64,000 bases of DNA, taken from Neurospora tetraspora (Eukaryota > Ascomycota > Sordariomycetes > Sordariales > Sordariaceae). A program made the translations under genes and the position numbers. Shown here piece after piece: positions 25,410-37,999 of the stretch (the stretch's first letter is position 1; each line of letters starts with the position of its first letter). The stretch is taken from the NCBI RefSeq assembly GCF_033439725.1, contig NW_026944389.1, positions 3,348,001 to 3,412,000 on the forward strand. Direction: 5' to 3'. The notes under the pieces were generated by a model. It ran no database searches and was not told the origin of the DNA. It saw only the letters and a program-made list of their open reading frames with translations.

Positions 25410-28380
25410 CTTTACCCTTACTTTTCTTAATAATAATAGGACTTTAATTAATAGGAACCTCTTCACTTTTACTTTTTTTAATAACGGTAGGTCGATGGCC
25501 GATAGAAATAGAGCCGTTAATTAACTTAGGAGGATTATGGTAGAAAATAGTAGGTAAATAAGGTTTAAAAAGAATAAGAAAAGTTAATAGAAAGGTATTA
25601 GTAAGCTTATAAGCTAAAGAGGCGATTAATTTAGTATAGGTTAAAAAGGACTTTCTATACGAAATTATAGGACTTTTTAATTTACCGCCAATAAAAGTCG
25701 TAAAAAAAATGTTAAGAATTTTCGAATGAAATATTAAAGGATTATTACTTTTAATAAACGTAATAAATTGATTTTAAAAATTATAAATATAATTTACAAT
25801 TTTAAATTCTTTAGGGTCAGTAAAAAGAGGGTAATAAAGCGCTATAGTAAATAAATTCTCTATAAATCGATAAATTACTTCCGAGGGAAAAACCTTTTTA
25901 ACGATAGGACGGACCTTTATAATAGGTTTAATAGGGGATAAACTTATTAAAATAGGAAATATAATTGTAACCGAAGAAGTAGTGAAAAGTCCGATTCTAA
26001 ATGGAGAAAAATTATAAACCCGAACTATAAAAGCTAGGGCTAAGGGATTTCTAATATAAAATAACTTATATAAGTAATTGGATAAATTGAATTCCTAAGA
26101 AAGAATATTAAAAGGATTAGGAACTACCGAGGTGGAAGTGACTATATGAAATGTAAGGTTAATTACTATAGAAACCTTTAACGTTACGCTAATGGAATTT
26201 ATATTTCCACTTTATTTTAAGGATAGAATTTATTTTTAAAATTCTATAAGAAGAAAAAGGACGCAATTAAAAAGACGGTTAATAAAGAAGTTTAAAACGA
26301 TAGGACTATACTATTTATTAGGTAAAGAGTCGCCTCCTTCCGAATTAAATTATAAATTTCTATAAATACAAATAAAAACCTTTTTATCTTTAAGACTGAA
26401 AGAGCTTCTGGAGTAAGAAAGGCCCAGTTGAAAAAGAGGGTCTAAGATTAACTGACCGAAAAACGATTCGGAGGCGTTAATTTATTAATATAAAAGCGTA
26501 AAAATAGTAAGTATATTACTTGGGAAGTCTTAATAATAAAAACGCCGGTTATTATTATTATTAAAGGACGTATTAATAGGAGGCCGGGGTATATTATTTA
26601 TATAATATAGAAACGTAAGGTTACTATTAATAAGAATTTTATTACCTTTTTAAATAGAGGAATAATTATAGTTAAGGGTCGGTGTAATATTATATTTATT
26701 GAAGGAAATAAAAGAGGATTTCGAAAAAGAACGATAGAAGGATTTAATTTCCTAAATACTATTATAAAAAGAGATATTTAATTCTATATAATTTATAAAA
26801 CTATCGGAATTATTACCGGAATTGGAAAATAACCCGGAATTAGAAGACAATTCGGAATTAGAAGACAATGTAGAATTAAAAGAATTAAAGGAATTAGGGC
26901 ATTCGGGAAATTTAAAAGAGTAATTAAATTCACTATCTTTAAAAATAGGATTAACTACCGAACCTCTATTGATAAAGAATTCCGCTTTGCTATCGGACTC
27001 GTCCTTATCAATAGAGGGGTAACGCTTATTAATATTTATATCCTTTTTAAATTCTTTATAATTAAAATTGAAGAGCTCTGGGATAGTAATATTATTATAA
27101 ATTTATTAAAAATGGAAAGGAATAAATTTATTATTAATTATATAAAGAATGAATAAAGTAAATTAAAAATAGCCCTTTATATAAGAGATTAAGAAAAGCG
27201 AGGGATCGTTAGGGCGAATTACCGGCGATTAACAACTATTATTATTACTTTCGTTATTAGAAATATAAAAGCGGGCATCGAAATTAAATAAATAATTATA
27301 TTAAAGAAACAGCGTAGGATAGGTAATATAAAGACCCATACTAATATATAAATTAAATTAAAAGAGATAGAATTTAGTACTATTATTTAAATTTTAATAA
27401 ACAATAATTTGGGTAAATATATAAGTTAGAAAGGGGCTACTAATAAATTTCTACGATCCCTTTTAAAATTTACGCTAATAATCTATAAATTTGTAAGTAT
27501 ATTAAATAATAAATTATTTTAGCGCTATTATAGTGGTAATTAAAATATTTAAGGCTTATTTAGTAGTAGGGAGATAATTAGCGGTCTAAATTATAGTGTT
27601 AATATATTAAGCAGGGTTAAAATTAATTCCGGGATTTAAATTAAAATAGAAATAACCAATAATCGTAGTAATTAAACGCTAGAAACTACGGACTTCCTCT
27701 ATAATTTAATTAATAGTAGTATTTTTACTTTAAATGGAAATATATTCTTCAAAAAACTTTTCTAGTTAGTTATAGGATGCCAATATTAAGTATTTCGCCT
27801 TAGAAATATTAAGATAGATATATTTATTAATACCGGTCTGAGCCGAAGGATTGCTAATATTAGTACCTATATAAAATTAAATATATTTTAAAATATTTAG
27901 GATATGATACTAATAAACGTAGAGTAATTTAAAGTACTTATAAAGAATTTAAACTACTGAAGGTTAACTAATAAAATAAATTAAAAATAAAGAAAGGATA
28001 ATTTATAAGGCGATAAGTTTATTTTTATATTTAATAACGTACGTAATTATTATTAGAGTCTTTAATTGACTACTAGTAAGGGAATAGTAAATTAAAATAA
28101 ATAATTACCGAATATTAATTATAAGGGATATTCTTACTATCGTAGGAAGTAAATTAATATTAATACGTCGCTAATAAATTAAAAGATTTAATAGGGAAAT
28201 ATTTATAGGATATTAAATAAATAAAAAACTTTAGTAGGATTATAAAGGTACTAACGAAGGATAAGTTCAATTTAAATAATTAAGAAGCTAGTAATTTTAA
28301 AGAATTCGGTACTAGAAAGCGCTATAGGATCGCCATTAAATTAATGCTCCTATATAAGGATAGTGTAATTTATATTAGTC
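25410..28380 (-). pseudogene. Long decayed ORF antisense to Gypsy D
   Basis: One minus-strand frame can be followed from about 28.38 kb down to about 25.41 kb (near 990 codons). Between 27.06 and 25.41 kb it has only about a dozen in-frame stops in some 550 codons, and just three in the last 250. The plus-strand frames I read beside it have several times more. Above 27.06 kb stops rise to about 7 percent but nearly all sit at would-be Gln codons. Features include an acidic, Ser/Asn-rich segment near 27.0-26.8 kb (SIDKDESDSKAEFF, then repeats of LSSNSEL type). An overlapping frame is open to 25203. I recognise no domain. It lies between integrase and the 3' LTR, opposite to gag-pol. Confidence 0.5.
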
Positions 28381-28710
28381 AAAGTTGTAATATAATTATT
28401 AAAGGAAAGAAAAAGGTAAAAGAAATGAAAGAATTCTCTAATTTTAAAGAAAGGAAAGACGAATAGTAAATAACTATTCCCTAACGTAAGTAACCGTAGC
28501 GGGTAACCGCTTAAAGAATTAAGCGTTATTAGGGGGGGGAATAATATAATATAATAAATATATTTATAAAATAATAAATAAGAGCGAAGGGTCGCCGACG
28601 AAGGGTTTATTTATATTACGCTAAAGTATAGCCCATGAAAACCTAAATTATATTTTGAAACCGAAAAGTATAGCTAAACTGTAAGGGACTATAGCTACTA
28701 GAAGGGGGGA

Positions 28711-29025
28711 TAATTATAAAGTTATTATACTAAAGGGCTTAAGAACTAAACCCGAAGAATAAAATATTATAACGAATTAATAAGAGTAATAAAGCGGAGC
28801 GAGGGGGCCGTTATAATAAGTAGTAAAGTAGGTACGATAATAATAAAAATATACAGTCGGAGGCTAGGCGCCGGATCCCGGGCTTACTAAAGGCTTACGT
28901 ATAAAATAAAAACCCTTATAGTTTAGCCAGACATTCTCTACCGGCTAGGCTAAAATTTACCTTTTAAAATAAACCTACTATCGTATACTAAACGTATACT
29001 CACCCTATCGTACTATGACTTTACA
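28711..29025 (+). repeat. Gypsy D 3' LTR (315 bp)
   Basis: It starts TAATTATAAAGTTATT and ends GACTTTACA, keeping the terminal CA. Preceded by the polypurine tract at 28700-28710. Confidence 0.88.
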
Positions 29026-29531
29026 ATAATCTATTTCTATAGCTAAATATACTATCGCTAAAACGCCGCCCTCTCCGTCTCTTCTTACCTCCCTACCGGT
29101 ACTAACCCGCTACCTAATACCCATTAATCCTATTTTTCTACCGGCCTCAACCGCCTTCTACCTACTATCCGTTATCTCCCTATTTTCTACCGGCCGCTAT
29201 CCCTAGCCTAAATTAACCGCCCTCCGTCTTATTGTATTTTACCCTCTATTACCATTTCAACGCCTATCGGCCGACTTTTTATCTTAAATTATCCTCCCCG
29301 CCTTTCTTCTATTCCCTTCCACTACCTTCCTCTACTATATCGTCTAAAACTAGCCTATTTAAAAGCTTTTCGAAAATATTTATAATTTCGTACCTTAATT
29401 ATTTACCCCGATTCTACCCTATTTTATATTTTTAATTCTAACTATAAGAACCCTTCTTCCCTCCCCTTTCTTCCTCCTTCCCTTCTTCTTCCTTCCTTCG
29501 TATAAATTTATATACTTATTTATACTACTAC

Positions 29532-30402
29532 TATGGCCGCCTTCTTAAGCCCCGCCGACCAATATACCTTTTATAATCTAATTCTCCTTATTAAGCCCGA
29601 TTACCTTCAACCTTAGTAAGCGCTTTTCCTTTCCGCCCTATATTTCTTATACTAACCATTTAATAACGCTATTTATAATCCACTTTATATTATCTCTTCC
29701 TAAGAAGCTACGAACGCTATTATTAATTTACACCCTAACGCTACCGGCGCTACTATAATCTTAACCGTAAACTACTTCGTTTATACCTAATAGAATCTAT
29801 TAAATTCCTATTCCTTTTCTATTAATATTAATACTAATAAAATTATTCTTTTAAATAATAATATATACTTAACGTATCCTAAAACTTTAAATTAATACCT
29901 TTACAATTTCCCTTTAATCTTTTATAATCGCGTAATTGCGTTCTAAAAAAATACAATCGCCGCTTATATAAGAAATATAAATAATATTGTGCTTACCCTT
30001 ACTATTACTTTTTATAATTCTACTAATACTTCAATAATTAGGATTTATATCCTTTACAAACGCTTCTATATCTTTCCTCTAATACCCTCCGAATTTTATA
30101 GCCACCGCCTTAATAAGTAAATAGAATACTATAACTTCCGCCGTCTTATTAATAATTGCTTTACCGGCTAAATTACCCCTATTATTATTTATACTTTTAA
30201 TAACGAATAATTCAACGCTATAGCTCCCGCTTTCCTAATAATTCCTACTACCCCCATAAGGACAATTGGTCTAACGGATATCCTTTAAATTATAAATTTA
30301 ATATACGTTAATATTCGCTATTTATTACTTATCGAAGCGTCCTTTTAACCCTACGATAAGAACGCGCTAGTATTAACGGCTAATAATATAATAGTAAACG
30401 AA
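29532..30402 (+). pseudogene. Decayed ORF antisense to Gypsy B
   Basis: From ATGGCCGCC at 29532 one plus-strand frame can be followed for about 290 codons. Its stops are all TAA or TAG at places where CAA/CAG or TGG would restore Gln or Trp. It begins MAAFLSPADQYTFYNLILL and ends near VNENKI. I recognise no domain. Element B runs on the minus strand, so this frame is opposite to gag-pol and lies between integrase and the 3' LTR. Stop density (roughly 5 percent) is only modestly below that expected for such AT-rich DNA. The evidence is the ATG context and the protein-like sequence, not an uninterrupted frame. Confidence 0.4.
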
Positions 30403-30426
30403 AATAAAATTTAAATTTAAATTATC

Positions 30427-30497
30427 TATTAATAAACGTAGCAGTCGTACGCGAGAATCTAATTTTTGAAAAGGTAGGTTCGACTCCTATATTAATA
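30427..30497 (+). tRNA. tRNA-like cloverleaf, apparent anticodon CTA (tentative)
   Basis: The 71 nt fold as a complete cloverleaf. The acceptor is TATTAAT/ATTAATA (30427-30433, 30491-30497; 7 of 7 pairs). The D arm is CGTA/TACG with a 7-nt loop. The anticodon arm is CGAGA/TTTTG (two G-T pairs) with the 7-nt loop ATCTAAT. A 5-nt variable region follows, then a T arm GTAGG/CCTAT with loop TTCGACT. GGTTCGACTCC at 30477-30487 matches the B-box consensus for RNA polymerase III. Weak points are a D loop without the usual GG, a loose A box, an AT-only acceptor and the RIP setting. The CTA anticodon could be a RIP product (for example from CCA, Trp). It may be a dead tRNA or chance. Confidence 0.3.
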
Positions 30498-30619
30498 TAT
30501 AATTTAAATTCGAATTTAAAGATTAAATTAAGCAATTGTTATAATACTTAGCCTTCTACTTCTATAATTTCCTAATCTTACTTTATTAATAATATTATTA
30601 TTTGGGGGGAAGAATATTA

Positions 30620-33600
30620 GCCTAATAAATAATCGATAATTAAATACCAATACGATACTACGTTTCCTAATTCGTTATCCTTTATAATTCTTTAATTAAC
30701 TCCTCCTCCCTCTACTTATATACCGTCGCCTGCCTTTTTCATATAATTCCCCCAATTCTAATCCAATATATTATATATTATAATCGTCTAATATAATCCC
30801 CTAATTCTAATCTAATATATTATATATTATAATCGTCTAATATTCTATATATCATAATCATTTAATACTCTATATATTATAATCGTCTAATACTTTAAGT
30901 ATATTATAATTACTAATATTCTATAATTAGTAATATATTACACTCGCTAATTATTTTAACCTCCTTTTAATAACCTATTCAATTCACTCTTATTAATTTA
31001 ATTATTAAGCCCCTTTCGGCTTTCTTTCTCTACAATTCTCCGCCTTATATTCTTTTAATAATTCTAAACAATTCAAATCCTTTTACAATACCCACTTGAT
31101 ATCGTTATCCGAATACCCCTTCTATTTCATTTAATATTATTAATTCGCTCCCAACCCTCGATATTTTATAATTATTTCTCCTTTATATTATACAAAATTA
31201 TCTTCAACATCTACTATTTCTCCTCGTAGCGCTATTACTTTCAAATCGCTATAATACAATTCTAATAAAATAATAAAGAATGCCGAATAAATATAATAAC
31301 GTTCTAAAAGAATAAAATAGTAAATTATCTTTTTATTACTAATGACTTCAATAATTCAGAAAGGCCCTAAGAATTTATTTACTAATTTAACGCTAAACAT
31401 TTATTATTTAATATTCTTCGTATTAAAAAAGACCTAACTATCGATTTTGAACTCTTTAGGCTTACGCAATTTATTATACCATTTTGTATAACTCTTATTA
31501 ATTTTCTCTAAAATTTTAATAATAATAGCTCATCCCCTAACTAATTCTATGACCCTTTTAGTAGCTGCTATAAAAAATATTTTTTCGTAACCCTAATTTA
31601 AATTAACTAAACTATATAAATAATATCCCTAAAATAATTCGGATAGTAATTTAATAATAATAATATAAAAGTAATTATTATAAATCTATTCTATTATTAC
31701 TAATTTCTCGGCTTAATTTAACTACTTTAAATTATAAACAATCCGTAAATATAATTCTAAACTCTAATTTTATCGCTCCGTTTATCCGTCCGTTTATAAA
31801 TACTAAATAATATTCAAATAATACTAAATATTTAATAACTTACAATAAGTTTTCTAAAAATTGCTCGTAAAAAGGTTCCCTCTATCGGATATAATAGAAT
31901 TTAAAAGCCTTAACAGCTGGAATACAACTTACTAAAATAAATATATAACTTACCATATAATGATTATTTTCGATATTAGAATATAAAATACGAATTTAAT
32001 AAAGCGGTCGATAATAATTAGGACGGCGTTATAAATATTATTAGATATAAAATCGTAAATTTTAAATAAACCTATAATAAAGTTACAAACAATATTTTAC
32101 TATAATACCGTTAGGATAAGCAATAATACGAAAAGCCTATATAATTTATAATTCTAAAGTTTAACTTTCTAGTACATTAGACACTAGCGGACGTAATCCT
32201 CTATATTAATAATAACAAGAAACTAATAATAATATTAATTAATCCTCTTAAGCATTTTCCATTATCCTAAATACCCGGCTATAATATTATTATAATAAAT
32301 ATAAAACAATTCCGACCGTATACTCTCTAATATATAAATTTAATAATAATAATATAGTACTCTATCTTCTCCTATCCTTTAATTTTCTATTCTCCACCCT
32401 CTTCCTAACTCCTTCTACGCCTTCTCTAATATAAAAGGATTTAATCTCTACGCTTCCACTAATTACTAATTTAATAGAAAAAACTACCCACCCTCCTTTT
32501 ATATCCGTACAACTACTACGTACGCTCCTATACAACTAATAATAATATTATTTACCCCTCCTCTACAACCTGTAGCAACCTAATCTATAAATTATATTCT
32601 CTTCGTTAATATCCCTTCATTTTTATTTAAACCCTTATATTCCTTAGATAATTCCTTATTTTCGCTAATACTACGCTTCTTCTACTCCCTTTCCCAATTA
32701 TCCTCCTCCCAATCTAATCCCTAAACCAATTTAATTTTTTCTATTATTTTCGTACTATTCTCTCTTCTCCGCTACCGCCCTCTATATTTTCTAACTAATT
32801 AATAATATTCTTTTTATACTATTATTTAATATAACCCTATTCCGCATCACCTTTCCCTTCTTTTTACCTTCCTTAATAACCCGTATTACAAAATAATCTT
32901 CCCTAATTACTTCGATAACTTCGTATAATTATAATTTCTATAATAATCTATCCGGCGGATTAAATTTCCCCGCCCAATACTTCATATTAAAATTATACGC
33001 TACTAATTCTAACGCTTACCAATTTTACTACGCGTTAACCCTATCCTTACTTTTCAAATACTAGAAATTTAAATAATCCGTAATAATAAAGAAAAATTTA
33101 TCAATATATAATAAATATTATTTCTATACCATCAATACGCTTACAATCGCTAATAATTCGCTATCGCCAACGCTATAATATATTTCCTCTAAAGACTTCT
33201 TATAAAAAAAGAACGTAATAAAGTACTAATACGTTTTATATAATTACATTAATACTACGCTAATTACAAACCCGGACGTATCCATTTCTATTCGAATTAA
33301 TAAAGAAAGATTAAAGTACTGTAATATTAATACCTCCTAAAATAGCCGTTTCAACTCTTTAAACGCTACCCTAATTAATTCTAATAATTCGAATAATTTC
33401 TATTTCTCTCCCTTTAATAAATCCGCTAATAGAACCGTAACTTTAGAATAGAACGTTATAAACCGTCGATAAAACCTTATAAACCCTAAGAAAATTTAAA
33501 TATTATGAATATTTTTCGGGGCTTCCTAATCTATAATTACTATAACCCTTTCTAAATTTATTAAAATACCTTTAAATAAAACTATATAATTTAAAAATAA

Positions 33601-34900
33601 AACCCTTTTAATATAGAATTCGTATTTATTTAAATTAATATATAAATTACATTCGTATAAATATTAAAGAATTTCTTTAATATCTTTATAATAATCTTTT
33701 TTATTCTTATTATAAATTATAATATTATTAAAGTAAACAATATAAAAAATATTAATTAAGCCCGCTAGCGCATTGTTAATATACGTTTCAAAAATAATAA
33801 GAATATTAATTAATTCTATCGATGTAATTAAGAATTTATAATATTTATATTTTATATAAAATGCTATCTTTTCCTCATTTTCCTACTTAATCCGAGTATA
33901 ATAATATATGTTTTTCAAATCTAATTTTATAAAAATCTTTACTAATAATAACCGATCCAAAATGTTTCAAATAAAAGGTAACGTTATATAATTCTTCTTC
34001 GTTACTTTATTAAATATATAATAATTAATACATAACTTCAATTTACCTCCCTTCTTCGAAATAAAAATAATAAGAACCTTTACTAAGTTAATAAATAGAT
34101 AAATCTATCCTTTATATAATACCTCCGCTAGTTACTCCCGGAATATTTCTAATTCTTTAATATTAAATATATAAATAGGGCCTTAAGGAACGGACTCTCT
34201 TTTAACTAAATCGATACAATACTCTAAATAATCGTACTATAATAAGAATATAACTAACGTTTCGAATACTTATTGAAATTCCTTATACTCTGGAAGGATT
34301 ATCGGTGCGGCGGCGACTATCTCCTCCTCCTTAGGTTCGACAACGGGCAATTTCGGAACTACTAATTCCGATAAGGGTTCTAACGGCGGGTAAACTCTAT
34401 TTAACGCAATTTTAAAAATTCTAAGAGGTATATCCGAAAATATATTAAAAAATATAAGAATAAATATATTAGAAAGAATATCAGGGGAATCCAGAATATC
34501 TAATAGAATTAAAAACTTTGTACGTAAAGATAGAGGAATTCTAAAAGGATGGTCAAATATAGTAGGGAGTTAAAACTACTAATAGATTTTAATACTTCTT
34601 TCGAATCCAAAATAAGAATTAAATCCTATTAAAGACTATAGAAAAATGTTATAATTTTATAAATATCTTTAGTTAATTCTTTATTCGTTTCTAAATTTTA
34701 TATTTTAATCCGAAATCGGAATTTCTTTTAACGCTAATCGATTTTAAAATTATATTGGTATAATTAAGGGTAACCGAAAATAATATTTATATTAAAAGAA
34801 TTCGTAATTATAAATATAATCCTTTTCTTCTATTTAATATTATAAGAGTTACGTATTTTAATAAAATAAATAATTAAATTACGTACGGGAATAGATTAGA
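30620..34900 (-). pseudogene. Gypsy B pol remnant
   Basis: The reverse transcriptase is clear on the minus strand at about 34.2-33.5 kb: YYYTRIK, then TYINNALAGLINIF, then IVYFNN, where YLDD is expected (near 33.73 kb), then NKYEFYIKRV. The protease should lie upstream and RNase H and integrase downstream (toward 30.6 kb). I could not delimit these by eye. Confidence 0.65.
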
Positions 34901-36500
34901 AAGAGAAATTAACGAAATAATAATTTATTAATTCTATTTTAGTACCCAATAAGAATAAATATTTTCTAATAAAATTTAACTCCGCGCTAAAATTTATTAA
35001 ATTATAAATTTTCTACAAATTTCTATATATTTTTATTAATAACTTCGTATTTAAATATAATTATAATATACTTGCGCTTCCTTAAGTTGAAATAGCGGCG
35101 GTCTTTATTGGTACTATTAATTTAATATTCGCGCGTTAAATTAGAATATTATAGGAAGTAAAGTATTAATACGATATATAGCCTAGTTTACTATAATTAT
35201 AATAAATATATTTAATATAAGAAAAAGCCGAATATTTAAACTTACCGCATTCGTAGTAGATATTGCACAATTCTATTACCTAATATTAACCGTATATATA
35301 TTTGAATTAATTATAATAATAATAAATAATATTAAGATTAATAGAAACTATGGAGAAAAGATGAAAGAAACTATTAAAATGAAAACTAAATATAAAAATA
35401 AAAATAGGGGTAAGGATAAGAAGAGAAGAGGGAAAAAATAAGTATGGACGTAATACTTAAGGGTATTAATATTACATTATCGATTCTAAAATTTCTAAAT
35501 TTTCTTATTACTTTATATATATTACCACTTCAATTAATATATTAATACTATTCGCCGATAAAGCGCTATTGTATAAATAAAAATATAAACGGTTAACCTA
35601 TTATAGAACGTGCGAATATTCTGGTTATTTATAAAATAAATTAAATTCTTCAGTATAAAAACAGTTATAAAATACGCAAACAATTTCGGTAGCGCTTTAT
35701 TATATACGCTCAAAATTGGTAAGGGCGGAACGTTTAATAATTTAGGTATTGCCGCTATATTCCTTTTTTCAAAAAGTATATAAGTCTTTCTAAGTAGGAA
35801 TATTACGGATAAAATCGTAATTAATTTTCTTTTTAAAGGCTATAATATATTTAATTTATTTATTTTTAAAATTACTTTCAATATAACTAATAGTAAAAGA
35901 AAGGGGAATTTGAGGGTAGTCGAAGTAATAATTATGGATATTAAAAATAAAATTACGTAATTAGGAGGAATTCTCGCTAATAAATCTAAAATTATTAAAT
36001 TTAAAATAATATTTAAATAAAGTAGTAAACTAATTCGGTTAAATTGATATAGGAATAATAGACGCTATAATTTAAAGAGCAATAATGGGAATAGAGAGGG
36101 TTGAAAAACGTATTTAATTATAGAAAAAATAGTCCTAATAATGTAATCTGAAGGGGATGGGAAGGTAATTACTAAATTAATCTTATTCTAATAAATCTAT
36201 AAAATTATTTTAATTGTACAGAAATATATAGGATAGAAGGTAAATTAAAAGTAACTTAATAATTACTATACGAGATTTAAAAAGTCTTTACTTCTATACT
36301 ATAATATTGTTCTCTAAATAGTAGAAAAGATTATACGAAATATATAAGGAGGTAAAGAAATAATTATTATCCGAACTATTATTATATATTTCTTCGACGG
36401 TCGGCTAATAATATTAGGATGAAAGAGGAGGCTATTACTAAGGGTTATTATTAATTGCGGTAAGAGGGGTAATAAATAATTCTTATATACCAGAAATAGA
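34900..36500 (-). pseudogene. Gypsy B gag remnant with two zinc knuckles
   Basis: On the minus strand, 35258-35163 encodes two successive CX2CX4HX4C patterns. In the first, one ligand survives (YYECGKFKYSAFSY). In the second all four are Tyr (YYNYSKLGYISY, then a stop, then Y). Such twin knuckles stand at the C-terminus of retroelement Gag. Upstream sequence to about 36.5 kb is the likely rest of gag, but it is too decayed to delimit. Confidence 0.5.
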
Positions 36501-36597
36501 GGGAGGGGTTTCTTTGGCGGTTTAAAAAACGGATCGTCCGCTACGTATTTATATTCTATTGGTAAAAATTTAATTCTTGTAAGAAGAGTTATTAACG

Positions 36598-36886
36598 TAT
36601 TAGGATTATAAAAGAAAATAAATTAAGGTACTTACGGATAACGTAAGTATATAGGGGATATTAAAGTAGGAAAAGGATTAAAGATATATTAATAGTTAAC
36701 TCTAATAATTTTGGAGGCGAGTTCGACCGGCTATTTATATTATTGTAAGCTTTATTCTATAGTAGCTGAGTCCGCGACGGCTCCAAACCGTTCCGACGCT
36801 ATATTACGGCGCTATACTATACGAATATCGGCACTCCTCGGTACTAGTATGGGTCTAACGCCTGATAGGTCCCTAGCGACCTGACA
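36598..36886 (-). repeat. Gypsy B 5' LTR (289 bp)
   Basis: It pairs with 18864-19152 in direct orientation. The right copy keeps the terminal TGACA (CA/TG pair) that the left copy has lost to RIP. Confidence 0.9.
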
Positions 36887-36891
36887 GCCTT

Positions 36892-37526
36892 TCCCGATAT
36901 CCCTCGCATATTAATGAAGCTTATGAAAGGCAAAAACAAAAGAAACAAGAGGCTACTATCAAGCTGTGTGCGGGGTAGGTATCGGATGTGAACTGATCTC
37001 ACACATACCTTATCAAGCCGCTGCAGGCGTCGTAGCCCGGTGACGAAAAAGAGCGGAATGCATTTATTTTTGTGTGATGGTGCCAACGGCCGGGCGGCTA
37101 CGATCCTTTCTTTCCAGTCCCCCACTGCTTGCCGACCCGTTGATCTCCACAACAGGCCGAGCCTTGAGTCTTTCCGGATTTGACTCGCTGTCGTAACATA
37201 ATACATAGCGTCGGTCTTGTAAGTTTTTGAAGAGGGTTTGCACAGGTCCTGTATGCTATAGGTAAGGCGAGTAATGAAATGAGACAAAAGTACGAGCTCT
37301 CAGGGCGAGTAGGGGTAAGGAGGAGCCGTTTTATGGTGTCGTTTCGCCTATTGTTAGCTGGAACTTGGAAGAAGTTCCCTCAAGCCCTGGTCCCTTGGCT
37401 TGACCGGACCTGAGACCTGATATCTCTTTTTTGTTCTTGTGTGTTTGAGACGACCCAAACAAGAAAGCCGCAAACGACAAAGGTACCTTGTACCGTTTAT
37501 AACCTAGAAAGGGACGGGAGACGGTT
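36892..37526. other. Host-sequence sliver between Gypsy B and Gypsy C
   Basis: About 635 bp of normal GC content with little sign of RIP. A 147-codon minus-strand frame (36844-37287) runs into the Gypsy B LTR and is not credible as a gene. I see no domain, tRNA or repeat. It is probably original intergenic DNA of the locus. Confidence 0.5.
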
Positions 37527-37734
37527 TGTTAGGGCACTAGGCTATACATGCACCTGCTTATGTGGCTGGGCTTGGCACAAGCTAGACCCTAGGAAGGAGG
37601 TACCTAGTGGATTAAGTACTAGGGAGGGTACTTGTACTTCCTCTCGAATCGGCTAAGTTCCTAGCCGGACTTAAACTAAATTATCAAGAATACAGACTTA
37701 TAGCATTACACTACATATCCACAACACCCTCACA
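37527..37734 (+). repeat. Gypsy C 5' LTR (208 bp)
   Basis: It starts TGTTAGGGCACTAGGC and ends CACCCTCACA, with canonical TG...CA ends. Direct repeat of 44998-45205. Confidence 0.93.
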
Positions 37735-37999
37735 AAATAGTACGCCAGCATATATCGAACACATAGAACGAAACTATCGTTACTAAATTAAACTAATTAA
37801 TTTTTCTTTCTTCTTCTAATCCTATAAAGTATCTTTACTAACCCTCTTTAACAACGAAATACTAACCGAATTAAACTAAAACTATAGAATACCCCGCCTA
37901 ATACACTCGTACTAAATAAAACGCAAACTTCTACATTTAACGTATTATCCCGCACTTAATTCTAAATTATTTTAATTAAGCTAAATAACTAACAAATAT

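Larger units (their letters stand above)
19246..29025 (+). mobile_element. Ty3/Gypsy LTR retrotransposon D, nested in element B
   Basis: LTRs of exactly 315 bp (19246-19560 and 28711-29025) flank 9.15 kb of internal sequence. A purine tract AGAAGGGGGGA (28700-28710) precedes the right LTR, so the element is plus-oriented, opposite to its host element B, and it sits only 93 bp inside B's 3' LTR. Gag zinc knuckle, protease, RT, RNase H and integrase are all on the plus strand between 20.1 and 24.7 kb. The flanks (TTCCG left, ATAAT right) do not form a target duplication. The 3.9 kb after integrase is unusually long and seems to hold a minus-strand frame. Confidence 0.88.
18864..36886 (-). mobile_element. 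Ty3/Gypsy LTR retrotransposon B, minus orientation, split by element D
   Basis: LTRs of exactly 289 bp (18864-19152 and 36598-36886) are flanked by an identical 5-bp duplication GCCTT (18859-18863 and 36887-36891). Read on the minus strand the LTR starts TGTCAGG, with its TG intact at 36886. A purine tract lies just inside the left LTR (complement of 19153-19170), which makes the left LTR the 3' LTR and the element minus-oriented. Gag knuckles at 35.16-35.26 kb and the RT at about 33.5-34.2 kb are on the minus strand, which agrees. Without element D the element is about 8.2 kb. All coding sequence is RIP-damaged. Confidence 0.9.

Noticed and set aside
30256-30285. GGACAATTGGTCTAACGG, looking like a tRNA D arm
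   Set aside because: It reads in frame as part of the antisense ORF (IRTIGLTDI) and no T arm follows at the right distance.
36844-37287. 147-codon minus-strand frame
   Set aside because: Its C-terminal end lies inside the Gypsy B LTR and it has no domain; a chance frame at an element boundary.
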